Part shown: in pieces, positions 22,424 to 37,084 of the stretch
Position numbering within the stretch: the first letter of the stretch is position 1
Layout: each line of letters starts with the position of its first letter
Assembly (NCBI GenBank): GCA_964057225.1
Contig: OZ059895.1
Span: 22,206,688-22,270,687 of the forward strand
DNA length: 64,000 nt
Reading direction: 5' to 3'
From: Auanema rhodensis
Lineage: Eukaryota > Nematoda > Chromadorea > Rhabditida > Rhabditidae
Notes under the pieces: generated by a model
What the model saw: the letters and a program-made list of their open reading frames with translations, nothing else
Told to the model about the DNA's origin: nothing
The model's database searches: none
Made by a program: the position numbers and the translations under genes

Positions 22424-23789
22424 TATTAAGTGTACACGTGATGTGCACTTGGTATGTAACTCGCTTCACGTGAAAGATAAAGGGATGCGGTTTTCATAAT
22501 TAGATTCTTCATTTCCATATTAGTCTAAAAACAAATTTTTATTGATATTGGTGCATGGTAACCATGACTTTGAAATTTACGTGAACTTTAATTTATGCTA
22601 ATTAAGTGTACACATGATGTGCACTTGGTATGTAACTCGCTTCACGTGAAAGATAAAGGGATGCGGTTTTCAAAATTAGATTCCCCATGTCCATATTAGT
22701 CTAAAAACAAATTTTTATTGATATTGGTGCATGGTAACCATGACTTTGAAATTTACGTGAACTTTAATTTATGCTAATTAAGTGTACACATGATGTGCAC
22801 TTGGTATGTAACTCGCTTCACATGAAAGATGAAGAGATGCGGTTTTCAAAATTAGATTCCCTATGTCCATATTAGTCTAAAAACAAATTTTTATTAATAT
22901 TGGTGAATGGTAACCATGACTTTGAAATTTACGTGAACTTTAATTTATGCTAATTAAGTGTACACGTGATGTGCACTTGGTATGTAACTCGCTTCACGTG
23001 AAAGATGAAGAGATGCGGTTTTCAAAATTAGATTCCCCATGTCCATATTAGTCTAAAAACAAATTTTTATTGATATTGGTGCATGGCAACCATGACTTTA
23101 AAATTTACGTTAACTTAAATTTATGCTAATTAAGTGTACACATGATGTGCACTTGGTATGTAACTCGCTTCACGTCAAAGATAAAGAGATGCGGTTTTCA
23201 AAATTAGATTCCCCATGTCCATACTAGTCTAAAAACAAATTTTTATTAATATTGGTGCATGGTAACCATGACTTTGAAATTTACGTGAACTTTAATTTAT
23301 GCTTATTAAGTGTACACGTGATGTGCACTTGGTATGTAACTCGCTTCACGTGAAAGATGAAGAGATGCGGTTTTCAAAATTAGATTCCCCATGTCCATAT
23401 TAGTCTAAAAACAAATTTTTATTGATATTGGTGCATGGTAACCATGACTTTGAAATTTACGTGAACTTCAATTTATGCTAATTAAGTGTACACGTGATGT
23501 GCACTTGGTATGTAACTCGCTTCACGTGAAAGATGAAGAGATGCGGTTTTCAAAATCAGATTCCCTATGTCCATATTAGTCTAAAAACAAATTTTTATTA
23601 ATATTGGTGAATGGTAACCATGACTTTGAAATTTACGTGAACTTTAATTTATGCTAATTAAGTGTACACGTGATGTGCACTTGGTATGTAACTCGCTTCA
23701 CGTGAAAGATGAAGAGATGCGGTTTTCAAAATAGATTCCCCATTTCCATATTAGTCTAAAAACAAATTTTTATTGATATTGGTGCATGG
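22042..23789 (+). repeat. Second copy of 19,401-21,148
   Basis: See the partner entry. After 23,789 the order changes to monomers with TTAAATGTACACG and CACGTC (23,790-24,197), which form two similar pairs and contain TGCGTGGTAACC (23,959) as a private change. Confidence 0.8.
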
Positions 23790-24197
23790 TAACCATGACT
23801 TTGAAATTTACGTGAACTTTAATTTATGCTAATTAAATGTACACGTGATGTGCACTTGGTATGTAACTCGCTTCACGTCAAAGATAAAGAGATGCGGTTT
23901 TCAAAATTAGATTCCCCATGTCCATACTAGTCTAAAAACAAATTTTTATTAATATTGGTGCGTGGTAACCATGACTTTGAAATTTACGTGAACTTTAATT
24001 TATGCTAATTAAGTGTACACGTGATGTGCACTTGGTATGTAACTCGCTTCACGTCAAAGATGAAGAGATGCGGTTTTCAAAATTAGATTCCCCATTTCCA
24101 TATTAGTCTAAAAACAAATTTTTATTGATATTGGTGCATGGTAACCATGACTTTGAAATTTACGTGAACTTTAATTTATGCTAATTAAATGTACACG

Positions 24198-25075
24198 TGA
24201 TGTGCACTTGGTATGTAACTCGCTTCACGTCAAAGATAAAGAGATGCGGTTTTCAAAATTAGATTCCCCATGTCCATACTAGTCTAAAAACAAATTTTTA
24301 TTAATATTGGTGCATGGTAACCATGACTTTGAAATTTACGTGAACTTTAATTTATGCTTATTAAGTGTACACGTGATGTGCACTTGGTATGTAACTCGCT
24401 TCACGTGAAAGATGAAGAGATGCGGTTTTCAAAATTAGATTCCCCATGTCCATATTAGTCTAAAAACAAATTTTTATTGATATTGGTGCATGGTAACCAT
24501 GACTTTGAAATTTACGTGAACTTCAATTTATGCTAATTAAGTGTACACGTGATGTGCACTTGGTATGTAACTCGCTTCACGTGAAAGATGAAGAGATGCG
24601 GTTTTCAAAATCAGATTCCCTATGTCCATATTAGTCTAAAAACAAATTTTTATTAATATTGGTGAATGGTAACCATGACTTTGAAATTTACGTGAACTTT
24701 AATTTATGCTAATTAAGTGTACACGTGATGTGCACTTGGTATGTAACTCGCTTCACGTGAAAGATGAAGAGATGCGGTTTTCAAAATAGATTCCCCATTT
24801 CCATATTAGTCTAAAAACAAATTTTTATTGATATTGGTGCATGGCAACCATGACTTTGAAATTTACGTGAACTTCAATTTATGCTAATTAAGTGTACACA
24901 TGATGTGCGCTTGGTATGTAACTCGCTTCACGTGAAAGATAAAGAGATGCGGTTTTCAAAATTAGATTCCCCATTTCCATGTTAGTCTGAAAACAAATTT
25001 TTATTGATATTGGTGCATGGCAACCATGACTTTAAAATTTACGTTAACTTAAATTTATGCTAATTAAGTGTACAC
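24198..25075 (+). repeat. 878-bp copy of 20,502-21,379
   Basis: Offset 3,696 (21 monomers). It contains CATACTAG, CTTATTAAG, CTTCAATTT, AATCAGATTCCC, a 175-bp monomer (24,782), TGCGCTTGG and TCTGAAAAC in the same order. From 25,076 the CATACTAG-to-AATCAG series starts again, giving a locally repeated order. Confidence 0.78.
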
Positions 25076-25403
25076 ATGATGTGCACTTGGTATGTAACTC
25101 GCTTCACGTCAAAGATAAAGAGATGCGGTTTTCAAAATTAGATTCCCCATGTCCATACTAGTCTAAAAACAAATTTTTATTAATATTGGTGCATGGTAAC
25201 CATGACTTTGAAATTTACGTGAACTTTAATTTATGCTTATTAAGTGTACACGTGATGTGCACTTGGTATGTAACTCGCTTCACGTGAAAGATGAAGAGAT
25301 GCGGTTTTCAAAATTAGATTCCCCATGTCCATATTAGTCTAAAAACAAATTTTTATTGATATTGGTGCATGGTAACCATGACTTTGAAATTTACGTGAAC
25401 TTC

Positions 25404-26823
25404 AATTTATGCTAATTAAGTGTACACGTGATGTGCACTTGGTATGTAACTCGCTTCACGTGAAAGATGAAGAGATGCGGTTTTCAAAATCAGATTCCCT
25501 ATGTCCATATTAGTCTAAAAACAAATTTTTATTAATATTGGTGAATGGTAACCATGACTTTGAAATTTACGTGAACTTTAATTTATGCTAATTAAGTGTA
25601 CACATGATGTGCACTTGGTATGTAACTCGCTTCACGTGAAAGATAAAGAGATGCGGTTTTCAAAATAGATTCCCCATTTCCATATTAGTCTAAAAACAAA
25701 TTTTTATTAATATTGGTGCATGGTAACCATGACTTTGAAATTTACGTGAACTTTAATTTATGCTAATTAAGTGTACACATGATGTGCACTTGGTATGTAA
25801 CTCGCTTTACGTCAAAGATAAAGAGATGCGGTTTTCAAAATTAGATTCCCCATGTCCATATCAGTCTAAAAACAAATTTTTATTAATATTGGTGCATGGT
25901 AACCATGACTTTGAAATTTACGTGAACTTTAATTTATGCTAATTAAGTGTACACATGATGTGCGCTTGGTATGTAACTCGCTTCACGTGAAAGATAAAGA
26001 GATGCGGTTTTCAAAATTAGATTCCCCATTTCCATGTTAGTCTAAAAACAAATTTTTATTGATATTGGTGCATGGCAACCATGACTTTAAAATTTACGTT
26101 AACTTAAATTTATGCTAATTAAGTGTACACATGATGTGCACTTGGTATGTAACTCGCTTCACGTCAAAGATAAAGAGATGCGGTTTTCAAAATTAGATTC
26201 CCCATGTCCATACTAGTCTAAAAACAAATTTTTATTAATATTGGTGCATGGTAACCATGACTTTGAAATTTACGTGAACTTTAATTTATGCTAATTAAGT
26301 GTACACATGATGTGCGCTTGGTATGTAACTCGCTTCATGTTAAAGATAAAGAGATGCGGTTCTTAAAATTAGATTCCCCATTTCCATATTAGTCTAAAAA
26401 CAAATTTTTATTGATATTGGTGCATGGCAACCATGACTTTAAAATTTACGTGAACTTTAATTTATGCTAATTAAGTGTACACATGATGTGCACTTGGTAT
26501 GTAACTCGCTTCACGTCAAAGATAAAGACATGCGGTTTTCAAAATTAGATTCCCCATGTCCATATTAGTCTAAAAACAAATTTTTATTAATATTGGTGCA
26601 TGGTAACCATGACTTTGAAATTTACGTGAACTTTAATTTATGCTAATTAAGTGTACACATGATGTGCACTTGGTATGTAACTCGCTTCACGTGAAAGATG
26701 AAGAGATGCGGTTTTCAAAAAAATTAGATTCCTCATGTCCATATTAGTCTAAAAACGATTTTTTATTGATATTGGTGCATGGTAACCATGACTTTGAAAT
26801 TTACGTGAACTTTAATTTATGCT
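25404..26823 (+). repeat. Second copy of 21,356-22,423 carrying two extra monomers
   Basis: The two extra monomers lie between about 25,986 and 26,337. They carry CCATGTTAG, GTTAACTTAAATT, CACGTCAAAG and CATACTAG, the same pair seen at about 17,190-17,430 and 24,930-25,160, so they were probably supplied from a neighbouring block rather than newly made. Confidence 0.78.
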
Positions 26824-27119
26824 AATTAAGTGTACACATGATGTGCACTTGGTATGTAACTCGCTTTACGTCAAAGATAAAGAGATGCGGTTTTCAAAAT
26901 TAGATTCCCCATGTCCATATTAGTCTAAAAACAAATTTTTATTAATATTGGTGCATGGTAACCATGACTTTGAAATTTACGTGAACTTCAATTTATGCTA
27001 ACTAAGTGTACACATGATGTGCACTTGGTATGTAACTCGCTTTACGTCAAAGATAAAGAGATGCGGTTTTCAAAATTAGATTCCCCATGTCCATATTAGT
27101 CTAAAAACAAATTTTTATT

Positions 27120-30100
27120 AATATTGGTGCATGGTAACCATGACTTTGAAATTTACGTGAACTTTAATTTATGCTAATTAAGTGTACACATGATGTGCGC
27201 TTGGTATGTAACTCGCTTCACGTGAAAGATGAAGAGATGCGGTTTTCAAAATTAGATTCCTCATGTCCATATTAGTCTAAAAACGAATTTTTATTGATAT
27301 TGGTGCATGGTAACCATGACTTTGAAATTTACGTGAACTTTAATTCATGTTTATTAAGTGTACACGTGATGTGCACTTGGTATGTAACTCGCTTCACGTG
27401 AAAGATAAAGGGATGCGGTTTTCAAAATTAGATTCCTCATGTCCATATTAGTCTAAAAACAAATTTTTATTGATATTGGTGCATGGTAACCATGACTTTG
27501 AAATTTACGTGAACTTTAATTTATGCTAATTAAGTGTACACCTGATGTGCACTTGGTATGTAACTCGCTTCACGTGAAAGATAAAGAGATGCGGTTTTCA
27601 AAATTAGATTCCCCATTTCCATATTAGTCTAAAAACGAATTTTTATTGATATTGGTGCATGGTAACCATGACTTTGAAATTTTCGTGAACTTCAATTTAT
27701 GCTTATTAAGTGTACACGTGATGTGCACTTGGTATGTAACTCGCTTCACGTGAAAGATAAAGAGATGCGGTTTTCAAAATTAGATTCCCCATGTCCATAT
27801 TAGTCTAAAAACAAATTTTTATTAATATTGGTGCATGGTAACCATGACTTTGAAATTTACGTGAACTTTAATTTATGCTAATTAAGTGTACACATGATGT
27901 GCACTTGGTATGTAACTCGCTTCACGTCAAAGATAAAGAGATGCGGTTTTCAAAATTAGATTCCCCATGTCCATATTAGTCTAAAAACAAATTTTTATTA
28001 ATATTGGTGCATGGTAACCATGACTTTGAAATTTACGTGAACTTTAATTTATGCTAATTAAGTGTACACATGATGTGCACTTGGTATGTAACTCGCTTCA
28101 CGTGAAAGATGAAGAGATGCGGTTTTCAAAATTAGATTCCTCATGACCATATTAGTCTAAAAACGAATTTTTATTAATATTGGTGCATGGTAACCATGAC
28201 TTTGAAATTTACGTGAACTTTAATTTATGCTAATTAAGTGTACACATGATGTGCACTTGGTATGTAACTCGCTTCACGTGAAAGATGAAGAGATGCGGTT
28301 TCCAAAAAAATTAGATTCCTCATGTCCATATTAGTCTAAAAACGATTTTTTATTGATATTGGTGCATGGTAACCATGACTTTGAAATTTTCGTGAACTTC
28401 AATTTATGCTAATTAATTGTACACGTGATGTGCACTTGGTATGTAACTCGCTTCACGTGGAAGATGAAGAGATGCGGTTTTCAACATTAGATTCCTCATA
28501 TCCATATTAGTCTAAAAACGAATTTTTATTGATATTGGTGCATGGTAACCATGACTTTGAAATTTACGTGAACTTTAATTTATGCTAATTAAGTGTACAC
28601 CTGATGTGCACTTGGTATGTAACTCGCTTCACGTGAAAGATAAAGAGATGCGGTTTTCAAAATTAGATTCCCCATGTCCATATTAGTCTAAAAACACATT
28701 TTTGTTGATATTGGTGGATGGTAACCATGACTTTGAAATTTACGTGAACTTCAATTTATGCTAATTAAGTGTACACATGATGTGCACTTGGTATGTAACT
28801 CGCTTCAAGTCAAAGATAAAGAGATGCGGTTTTCAAACTTAGATTCCCTATGTCCATATTAGTCTAAAAACAAATTTTTATTAATATTGGTGAATGGTAA
28901 CCATGACTTTGAAATTTACGTGAACTTTAATTTATGCTAATTAAGTGTACACATGATGTGCACTTGGTATGTAACTCGCTTCACGTGAAAGATGAAGAGA
29001 TGCGGTTTTCAAAATTAGATTCCCTATGTCCATATTAGTCTAAAAACAAATTTTTATCAATATTGGTGCATGGTAACCATGACTTTGAAATTTACGTGAA
29101 CTTTAATTTATGCTAATTAAGTGTACACATGATGTGCGCTTGGTATGTAACTCGCTTCACGTGAAAGATGAAGAGATGCGGTTTTCAAAATTAGATTCCT
29201 CATGTCCATATTAGTCTAAAAACGAATTTTTATTGATATTGGTGCATGGTAACCATGACTTTGAAATTTACGTGAACTTTAATTCATGTTTATTAAGTGT
29301 ACACGTGATGTGCACTTGGTATGTAACTCGCTTCACGTGAAAGATAAAGGGATGCGGTTTTCAAAATTAGATTCCTCATGTCCATATTAGTCTAAAAACA
29401 AATTTTTATTGATATTGGTGCATGGTAACCATGACTTTGAAATTTACGTGAACTTTAATTTATGCTAATTAAGTGTACACCTGATGTGCACTTGGTATGT
29501 AACTCGCTTCACGTGAAAGATAAAGAGATGCGGTTTTCAAAATTAGATTCCCCATTTCCATATTAGTCTAAAAACGAATTTTTATTGATATTGGTGCATG
29601 GTAACCATGACTTTGAAATTTTCGTGAACTTCAATTTATGCTTATTAAGTGTACACGTGATGTGCACTTGGTATGTAACTCGCTTCACGTGAAAGATAAA
29701 GAGATGCTGTTTTCAAAATTAGATTCCCCATGTCCATATTAGTCTAAAAACAAATTTTTATTAATATTGGTGCATGGTAACCATGACTTTGAAATTTACG
29801 TGAACTTTAATTTATGCTAATTAAGTGTACACATGATGTGCACTTGGTATGTAACTCGCTTCACGTCAAAGATAAAGAGATGCGGTTTTCAAAATTAGAT
29901 TCCCCATGTCCATATTAGTCTAAAAACAAATTTTTATTAATATTGGTGCATGGTAACCATGACTTTGAAATTTACGTGAACTTTAATTTATGCTAATTAA
30001 GTGTACACATGATGTGCACTTGGTATGTAACTCGCTTCACGTGAAAGATGAAGAGATGCGGTTTTCAAAATTAGATTCCTCATGACCATATTAGTCTAAA

Positions 30101-31223
30101 AACGAATTTTTATTAATATTGGTGCATGGTAACCATGACTTTGAAATTTACGTGAACTTTAATTTATGCTAATTAAGTGTACACATGATGTGCACTTGGT
30201 ATGTAACTCGCTTCACGTGAAAGATGAAGAGATGCGGTTTCCAAAAAAATTAGATTCCTCATGTCCATATTAGTCTAAAAACGATTTTTTATTGATATTG
30301 GTGCATGGTAACCATGACTTTGAAATTTTCGTGAACTTCAATTTATGCTAATTAATTGTACACGTGATGTGCACTTGGTATGTAACTCGCTTCACGTGAA
30401 AGATGAAGAGATGCGGTTTTCAACATTAGATTCCTCATATCCATATTAGTCTAAAAACGAATTTTTATTGATATTGGTGCATGGTAACCATGACTTTGAA
30501 ATTTACGTGAACTTTAATTTATGCTAATTAAGTGTACACCTGATGTGCACTTGGTATGTAACTCGCTTCACGTGAAAGATAAAGAGATGCGGTTTTCAAA
30601 ATTAGATTCCCCATGTCCATATTAGTCTAAAAACACATTTTTGTTGATATTGGTGGATGGTAACCATGACTTTGAAATTTACGTGAACTTCAATTTATGC
30701 TAATTAAGTGTACACATGATGTGCACTTGGTATGTAACTCGCTTCAAGTCAAAGATAAAGAGATGCGGTTTTCAAACTTAGATTCCCTATGTCCATATTA
30801 GTCTAAAAACAAATTTTTATTAATATTGGTGAATGGTAACCATGACTTTGAAATTTACGTGAACTTTAATTTATGCTAATTAAGTGTACACATGATGTGC
30901 ACTTGGTATGTAACTCGCTTCACGTGAAAGATGAAGAGATGCGGTTTTCAAAATTAGATTCCCTATGTCCATATTAGTCTAAAAACAAATTTTTATCAAT
31001 ATTGGTGCATGGTAACCATGACTTTGAAATTTACGTGAACTTTAATTTATGCTAATTAAGTGTACACATGATGTGCACTTGGTATGTAACTCGCTTCACG
31101 TGAAAGATGAAGAGATGCGGTTTTCAAAATTAGATTCCTCATGTCCATATTAGTCTAAAAACGAATTTTTATTGATATTGGTGCATGGTAACCATGACTT
31201 TGAAATTTACGTGAACTTTAATT
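27120..31223 (+). repeat. 1,939-bp (11-monomer) tandem duplication
   Basis: Copy 1 is 27,120-29,058, copy 2 is 29,059-30,997, and a third start runs to 31,223. Shared rare markers: TTCATGTTTATT (27,344; 29,283), CATGACCATATT (28,142; 30,081), a 179-bp monomer (28,303; 30,242), TTAATTGTACACG, TCAACATTAG, CACATTTTTGTTGATATTGG (28,694; 30,633) and TCAAACTTAG. Few differences are visible: CGTGGAAG (28,456) against CGTGAAAG, and GATGCTG (29,703) against GATGCGG. Confidence 0.87.
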
Positions 31224-32197
31224 TATGCTAATTAAGTGTACACATGATGTGCACTTGGTATGTAACTCGCTTCACGTGAAAGATGAAGAGATGCGGTTTC
31301 CAAAAAAATTAGATTCCTCATGTCCATATTAGTCTAAAAACGATTTTTTATTGATATTGGTGCATGGTAACCATGACTTTGAAATTTTCGTGAACTTCAA
31401 TTTATGCTAATTAAGTGTACACGTGATGTGCACTTGGTATGTAACTCGCTTCACGTGAAAGATGAAGAGATGCGGTTTTCAAAATTAGATTCCACGTGTC
31501 CATATTAGTCTAAAAACGAATTTTTATTGATATTGGTGCATGGTAACCATGACTTTGAAATTTACGTGAACTTTAATTTATGCTAATTAAGTGTACACCT
31601 GATGTGCACTCGGTATGTAACTCGCTTCACGTGAAAGATAAAGAGATGCGGTTTTCAAAATTAGATTCCCTATGTCCATATTAGTCTAAAAACAAATTTT
31701 TATTAATATTGGTGAATGGTAACCATGACTTTGAAATTTACGTGAACTTTAATTTATGCTAATTAAGTGTACACATGATGTGCACTTGGTATGTAACTCG
31801 CTTCAAGTCAAAGATAAAGAGATGCGGTTTTCAAACTTAGATTCCCTATGTCCATATTAGTCTAAAAACAAATTTTTATTAATATTGGTGAATGGTAACC
31901 ATGACTTTGAAATTTACGTGAACTTTAATTTATGCTAATTAAGTGTACACATGATGTGCACTTGGTATGTAACTCGCTTCACGTGAAAGATGAAGAGATG
32001 CGGTTTTCAAAATTAGATTCCCTATGTCCATATTAGTCTAAAAACAAATTTTTATCAATATTGGTGCATGGTAACCATGACTTTGAAATTTACGTGAACT
32101 TTAATTTATGCTAATTAAGTGTACACATGATGTGCACTTGGTATGTAACTCGCTTCACGTGAAAGATGAAGAGATGCGGTTTTCAAAATTAGATTCC
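30116..32197 (+). repeat. 1,059-bp (six-monomer) tandem duplication with one replaced monomer
   Basis: 30,116-31,138 matches 31,175-32,197 at offset 1,059. Both halves have the 179-bp monomer (30,242; 31,301), CGATTTTTTATT, TTTTCGTGAA and TCAAACTTAG (30,772; 31,831). The monomer starting at 30,626 (CACATTTTTGTTG, GGTGGATGG, CTTCAATTT) corresponds to a different type at about 31,685 (CAAATTTTTATTAA, GGTGAATGG, CTTTAATTT), so one monomer was exchanged in register. Confidence 0.78.
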
Positions 32198-32280
32198 CTA
32201 TGTCCATATTAGTCTAAAAACAAATTTTTATCAATATTGGTGCATGGTAACCATGACTTTGAAATTTACGTGAACTTTAA

Positions 32281-35200
32281 TTCATGTTTATTAAGTGTAC
32301 ACGTGATGTGCACTTGGTATGTAACTCGCTTCACGTGAAAGATAAAGGGATGCGGTTTTCAAAATTAGATTCCTCATGTCCATATTAGTCTAAAAACAAA
32401 TTTTTATCAATATTGGTGCATGGTAACCATGACTTTGAAATTTACGTGAACTTTAATTTATGCTAATTAAGTGTACACATGATGTGCACTTAGTATGTAA
32501 CTCGCTTCACGTGAAAGATGAAGAGATGCGGTTTTCAAAATTAGATTCCTCATGTCCATATTAGTCTAAAAACGAATTTTTATTGATATTGGTGCATGGT
32601 AACCATGACTTTGAAATTTTCGTGAACTTCAATTTATGCTAATTAAGTGTACACGTGATGTGCACTTGGTATGTAACTCGCTTCACGTGAAAGATGAAGA
32701 GATGCGGTTTTCAAAATTAGATTCCCCATTTCCATATTAGTCTAAAAACAAATTTTTATTGATATTGGTGCATGGTAACCATGACTTTGAAATTTACGTG
32801 AACTTCAATTTATGCTAACTAAGTGTACACGTGATGTGCACTTGGTATGTAACTCGCTTCACGTGAAAGATGAAGAGATGCGGTTTTCAAAATAGATTCC
32901 TCATTTCCAAATTAGTCTAAAAACAAATTTTTATTGATAATGGTGCATGGCAACCATGACTTTAAAATTTACGTGAACTTTAATTTATGCTAATTAAGTG
33001 TACACATGATGTGCACTTGGTATGTAACTCGCTTTACGTCAAAGATAAAGAGATGCGGTTTTCAAAATTAGATTCCCCATGTCCATATTAGTCTAAAAAC
33101 AAATTTTTATTGATATTGGTGCATGGTAACCATGACTTTGAAATTTACGTGAACTTTAATTTATGCTAATTAAGTGTACACCTGATGTGCACTTGGTATG
33201 TAACTCGCTTCACGTGAAAGATAAAGAGATGCGGTTTTCAAAATTAGATTCCCCATTTCCATATTAGTCTAAAAACAAATTTTTATTGATATTGGTGCAT
33301 GGTAACCATGACTTTGAAATTTTCGTGAACTTCAATTTATGCTAATTAAGTGTACACGTGATGTGCACTTGGTATGTAACTCGCTTCACGTGAAAGATGA
33401 AGAGATGCGGTTTTCAAAATTAGATTCCCCATTTCCATATTAGTCTAAAAACAAATTTTTATTAATATTGGTGAATGGTAACCATGACTTTGAAATTTAC
33501 GTGAACTTTAATTTATGCTAATTAAGTGTACACATGATGTGCACTTGGTATGTAACTCGCTTCACGTGAAAGATGAAGAGATGCGGTTTCCAAAATTAGA
33601 TTCCCCATTTCCATATTAGTCTAAAAACAAATTTTTATTGATATTGGTGCATGGTAACCATGACTTTGAAATTTTCGTGAACTTCAATTTATGCTAATTA
33701 AGTGTACACGTGATGTGCACTTGGTATGTAACTCGCTTCACGTGAAAGATGAAGAGATGCGGTTTTCAAAATTAGATTCCCCATTTCCATATTAGTCTAA
33801 AAACAAATTTTTATTGGTATTGGTGCATGGTAACCATGACTTTGAAATTTACGTGAACTTCAATTTATGCTAACTAAGTGTACACGTGATGTGCACTTGG
33901 TATGTAACTCGCTTCACGTGAAAGATGAAGAGATGCGGTTTTCAAAATAGATTCCTCATTTCCAAATTAGTCTAAAAACAAATTTTTATTGATATTGGTG
34001 CATGGCAACCATGACTTTAAAATTTACGTGAACTTTAATTTATGCTAATTAAGTGTACACATGATGTGCACTTGGTATGTAACTCGCTTTACGTCAAAGA
34101 TAAAGAGATGCGGTTTTCAAAATTAGATTCCCCATGTCCATATTAGTCTAAAAACAAATTTTTATTAATATTGGTGCATGGTAACCATGACTTTGAAATT
34201 TACGTGAACTTTAATTTATGCTAATTAAGTGTACACATGATGTGCGCTTGGTATGTAACTCGCTTCACGTGAAAGATGAAGAGATGCGGTTTTCAAAATT
34301 AGATTCCTCATGTCCATATTAGTCTAAAAACGAATTTTTATTGATATTGGTGCATGGTAACCATGACTTTGAAATTTACGTGAACTTTAATTCATGTTTA
34401 TTAAGTGTACACGTGATGTGCACTCGGTATGTAACTCGCTTCACGTGACAGATAAAGGGATGCGGTTTTCAAAATTAGATTCCTCATGTCCATATTAGTC
34501 TAAAAACAAATTTTTATTGATATTGGTGCATGGTAACCATGACTTTGAAATTTACGTGAACTTTAATTTATGCTAATTAAGTGTACACCTGATGTGCACT
34601 TGGTATGTAACTCGCTTCACGTGAAAGATAAAGAGATGCGGTTTTCAAAATTAGATTCCCCATTTCCATATTAGTCTAAAAACGAATTTTTATTGATATT
34701 GGTGCATGGTAACCATGACTTTGAAATTTACGTGAACTTTAATTTATGCTTATTAAGTGTACACGTGATGTGCACTTGGTATGTAACTCGCTTCACGTGA
34801 AAGATAAAGAGATGCGGTTTTCAAAATTAGATTCCCCATGTCCATATTAGTCTAAAAACAAATTTTTATTAATATTGGTGCATGGTAACCATGACTTTGA
34901 AATTTACGTGAACTTTAATTTATGCTAATTAAGTGTACACATGATGTGCACTTGGTATGTAACTCGCTTCACGTCAAAGATAAAGAGATGCGGTTTTCAA
35001 AATTAGATTCCCCATGTCCATATTAGTCTAAAAACAAATTTTTATTAATATTGGTGCATGGTAACCATGACTTTGAAATTTACGTGAACTTTAATTTATG
35101 CTAATTAAGTGTACACATGATGTGCACTTGGTATGTAACTCGCTTCACGTGAAAGATGAAGAGATGCGGTTTTCAAAATTAGATTCCTCATGACCATATT

Positions 35201-37084
35201 AGTCTAAAAACGAATTTTTATTAATATTGGTGCATGGTAACCATGACTTTGAAATTTACGTGAACTTTAATTTATGCTAATTAAGTGTACACATGATGTG
35301 CACTTGGTATGTAACTCGCTTCACGTGAAAGATGAAGAGATGCGGTTTTCAAAATTAGATTCCTCATGTCCATATTAGTCTAAAAACGAATTTTTATTGA
35401 TATTGGTGCATGGTAACCATGACTTTGAAATTTACGTGAACTTAAATTCATGTTTATTAAGTGTACACGTGATGTGCACTTGGTATGTAACTCGCTTCAC
35501 GTGAAAGATAAAGGGATGCGGTTTTCAAAATTAGATTCCTCATGTCCATATTAGTCTAAAAACAAATTTTTATTAATATTGGTGCATGGTAACCATGACT
35601 TTGAAATTTACGTGAACTTTAATTTATGCTAATTAAGTGTACACATGATGTGCACTTGGTATGTAACTCGCTTCACGTGAAAGATGAAGAGATGCGGTTT
35701 TCAAAATTAGATTCCCCATTTCCATATTAGTCTAAAAACGAATTTTTATTGATATTGGTGCATGGTAACCATGACTTTGAAATTTACGTGAACTTTAATT
35801 TATGCTAATTAAGTGTACACATGATGTGCACTTGGTATGTAACTCGCTTCACGTGAAAGATGAAGAGATGCGGTTTTCAAAATTAGATTCCTCATGTCCA
35901 TATTAGTCTAAAAACGAATTTTTATTAATATTGGTGCATGGTAACCATGACTTTGAAATTTACGTGAACTTTAATTTATGCTAATTAAGTGTACACATGA
36001 TGTGCACTTGGTATGTAACTCGCTTCACGTGAAAGATGAAGAGATGCGGTTTCCAAAAAAATTAGATTCCTCATGTCCATATTAGTCTAAAAACGATTTT
36101 TTATTGATATTGGTGCATGGTAACCATGACTTTGAAATTTACGTGAACTTTAATTTATGCTAATTAAGTGTACACATGATGTGCGCTTGGTATGTAACTC
36201 GCTTCACGTTAAAGATAAAGAGATGCGGTTTTCAAAATTAGATTCCCCATTTCCATATTAGTCTAAAAACAAATTTGTATTGATATTGGTGCATGGCAAC
36301 CATGACTTTAAAATTTACGTGAACTTTAATTTATGCTAATTAAGTGTACACATGATGTGCACTTGGTATGTAACTCGCTTCACGTCAAAGATAAAGAGAT
36401 GCGGTTTTCAAAATTAGATTCCCCATGTCCATATTAGTCTAAAAACAAATTTTTATTAATATTGGTGCATGGTAACCATGATTTTGAAATTTACGTGAAC
36501 TTTAATTTATGCTAATTAAGTGTACACATGATGTGCGCTTGGTATGTAACTCGCTTCACGTTAAAGATAAAGAGATGCGGTTTTCAAAATTAGATTCCCC
36601 ATTTCCATATTAGTCTAAAAACAAATTTGTATTGATATTGGTGCATGGCAACCATGACTTTAAAATTTACGTGAACTTCAATTTATGCTAATTAAGTGTA
36701 CACGTGATGTGCACTTGGTATGTAACTCGCTTCACGTGAAAGATGAAGAGATGCGGTTTTCAAAATTAGATTCCCCATTTCCATATTAGTCTAAAAACAA
36801 ATTTTTATTGATATTGGCGCATGGTAACCATGACTTTGAAATTTACGTGAACTTTAATTTATGCTAATTAAGTGTACACATGATGTGCGCTTGGTATGTA
36901 ACTCGCTTCACGTGAAAGATGAAGAGATGCGGTTTTCAAAATTAGATTCCCCATGTCCATATTAGTCTAAAAACAAATTTTTATTGATATTGGTGCATGG
37001 TAACCATGACTTTGAAATTTACGTGAACTTTAATTTATGCTAATTAAGTGTACACATGATGTGCACTTGGTATGTAACTCGCTT
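32281..37084 (+). repeat. Large block R, copy 1
   Basis: A series of about 27 monomers with distinctive markers: TTCATGTTTATT (32,281), TTGATAATGG (32,934), GGTGAATGG (33,470), 175-bp monomers at 32,888 and 33,943 with CCAAATTAG, CACTCGGTATG with CGTGACAG (34,445), CATGACCATATT (35,189), CTTAAATTCATG (35,441), a 179-bp monomer (36,054), CATGATTTTG (36,476) and TTGGCGCATGG (36,814). 33,324-37,084 recurs next door at 37,374-41,310, and most of it again at 42,668-48,178. Confidence 0.85.
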
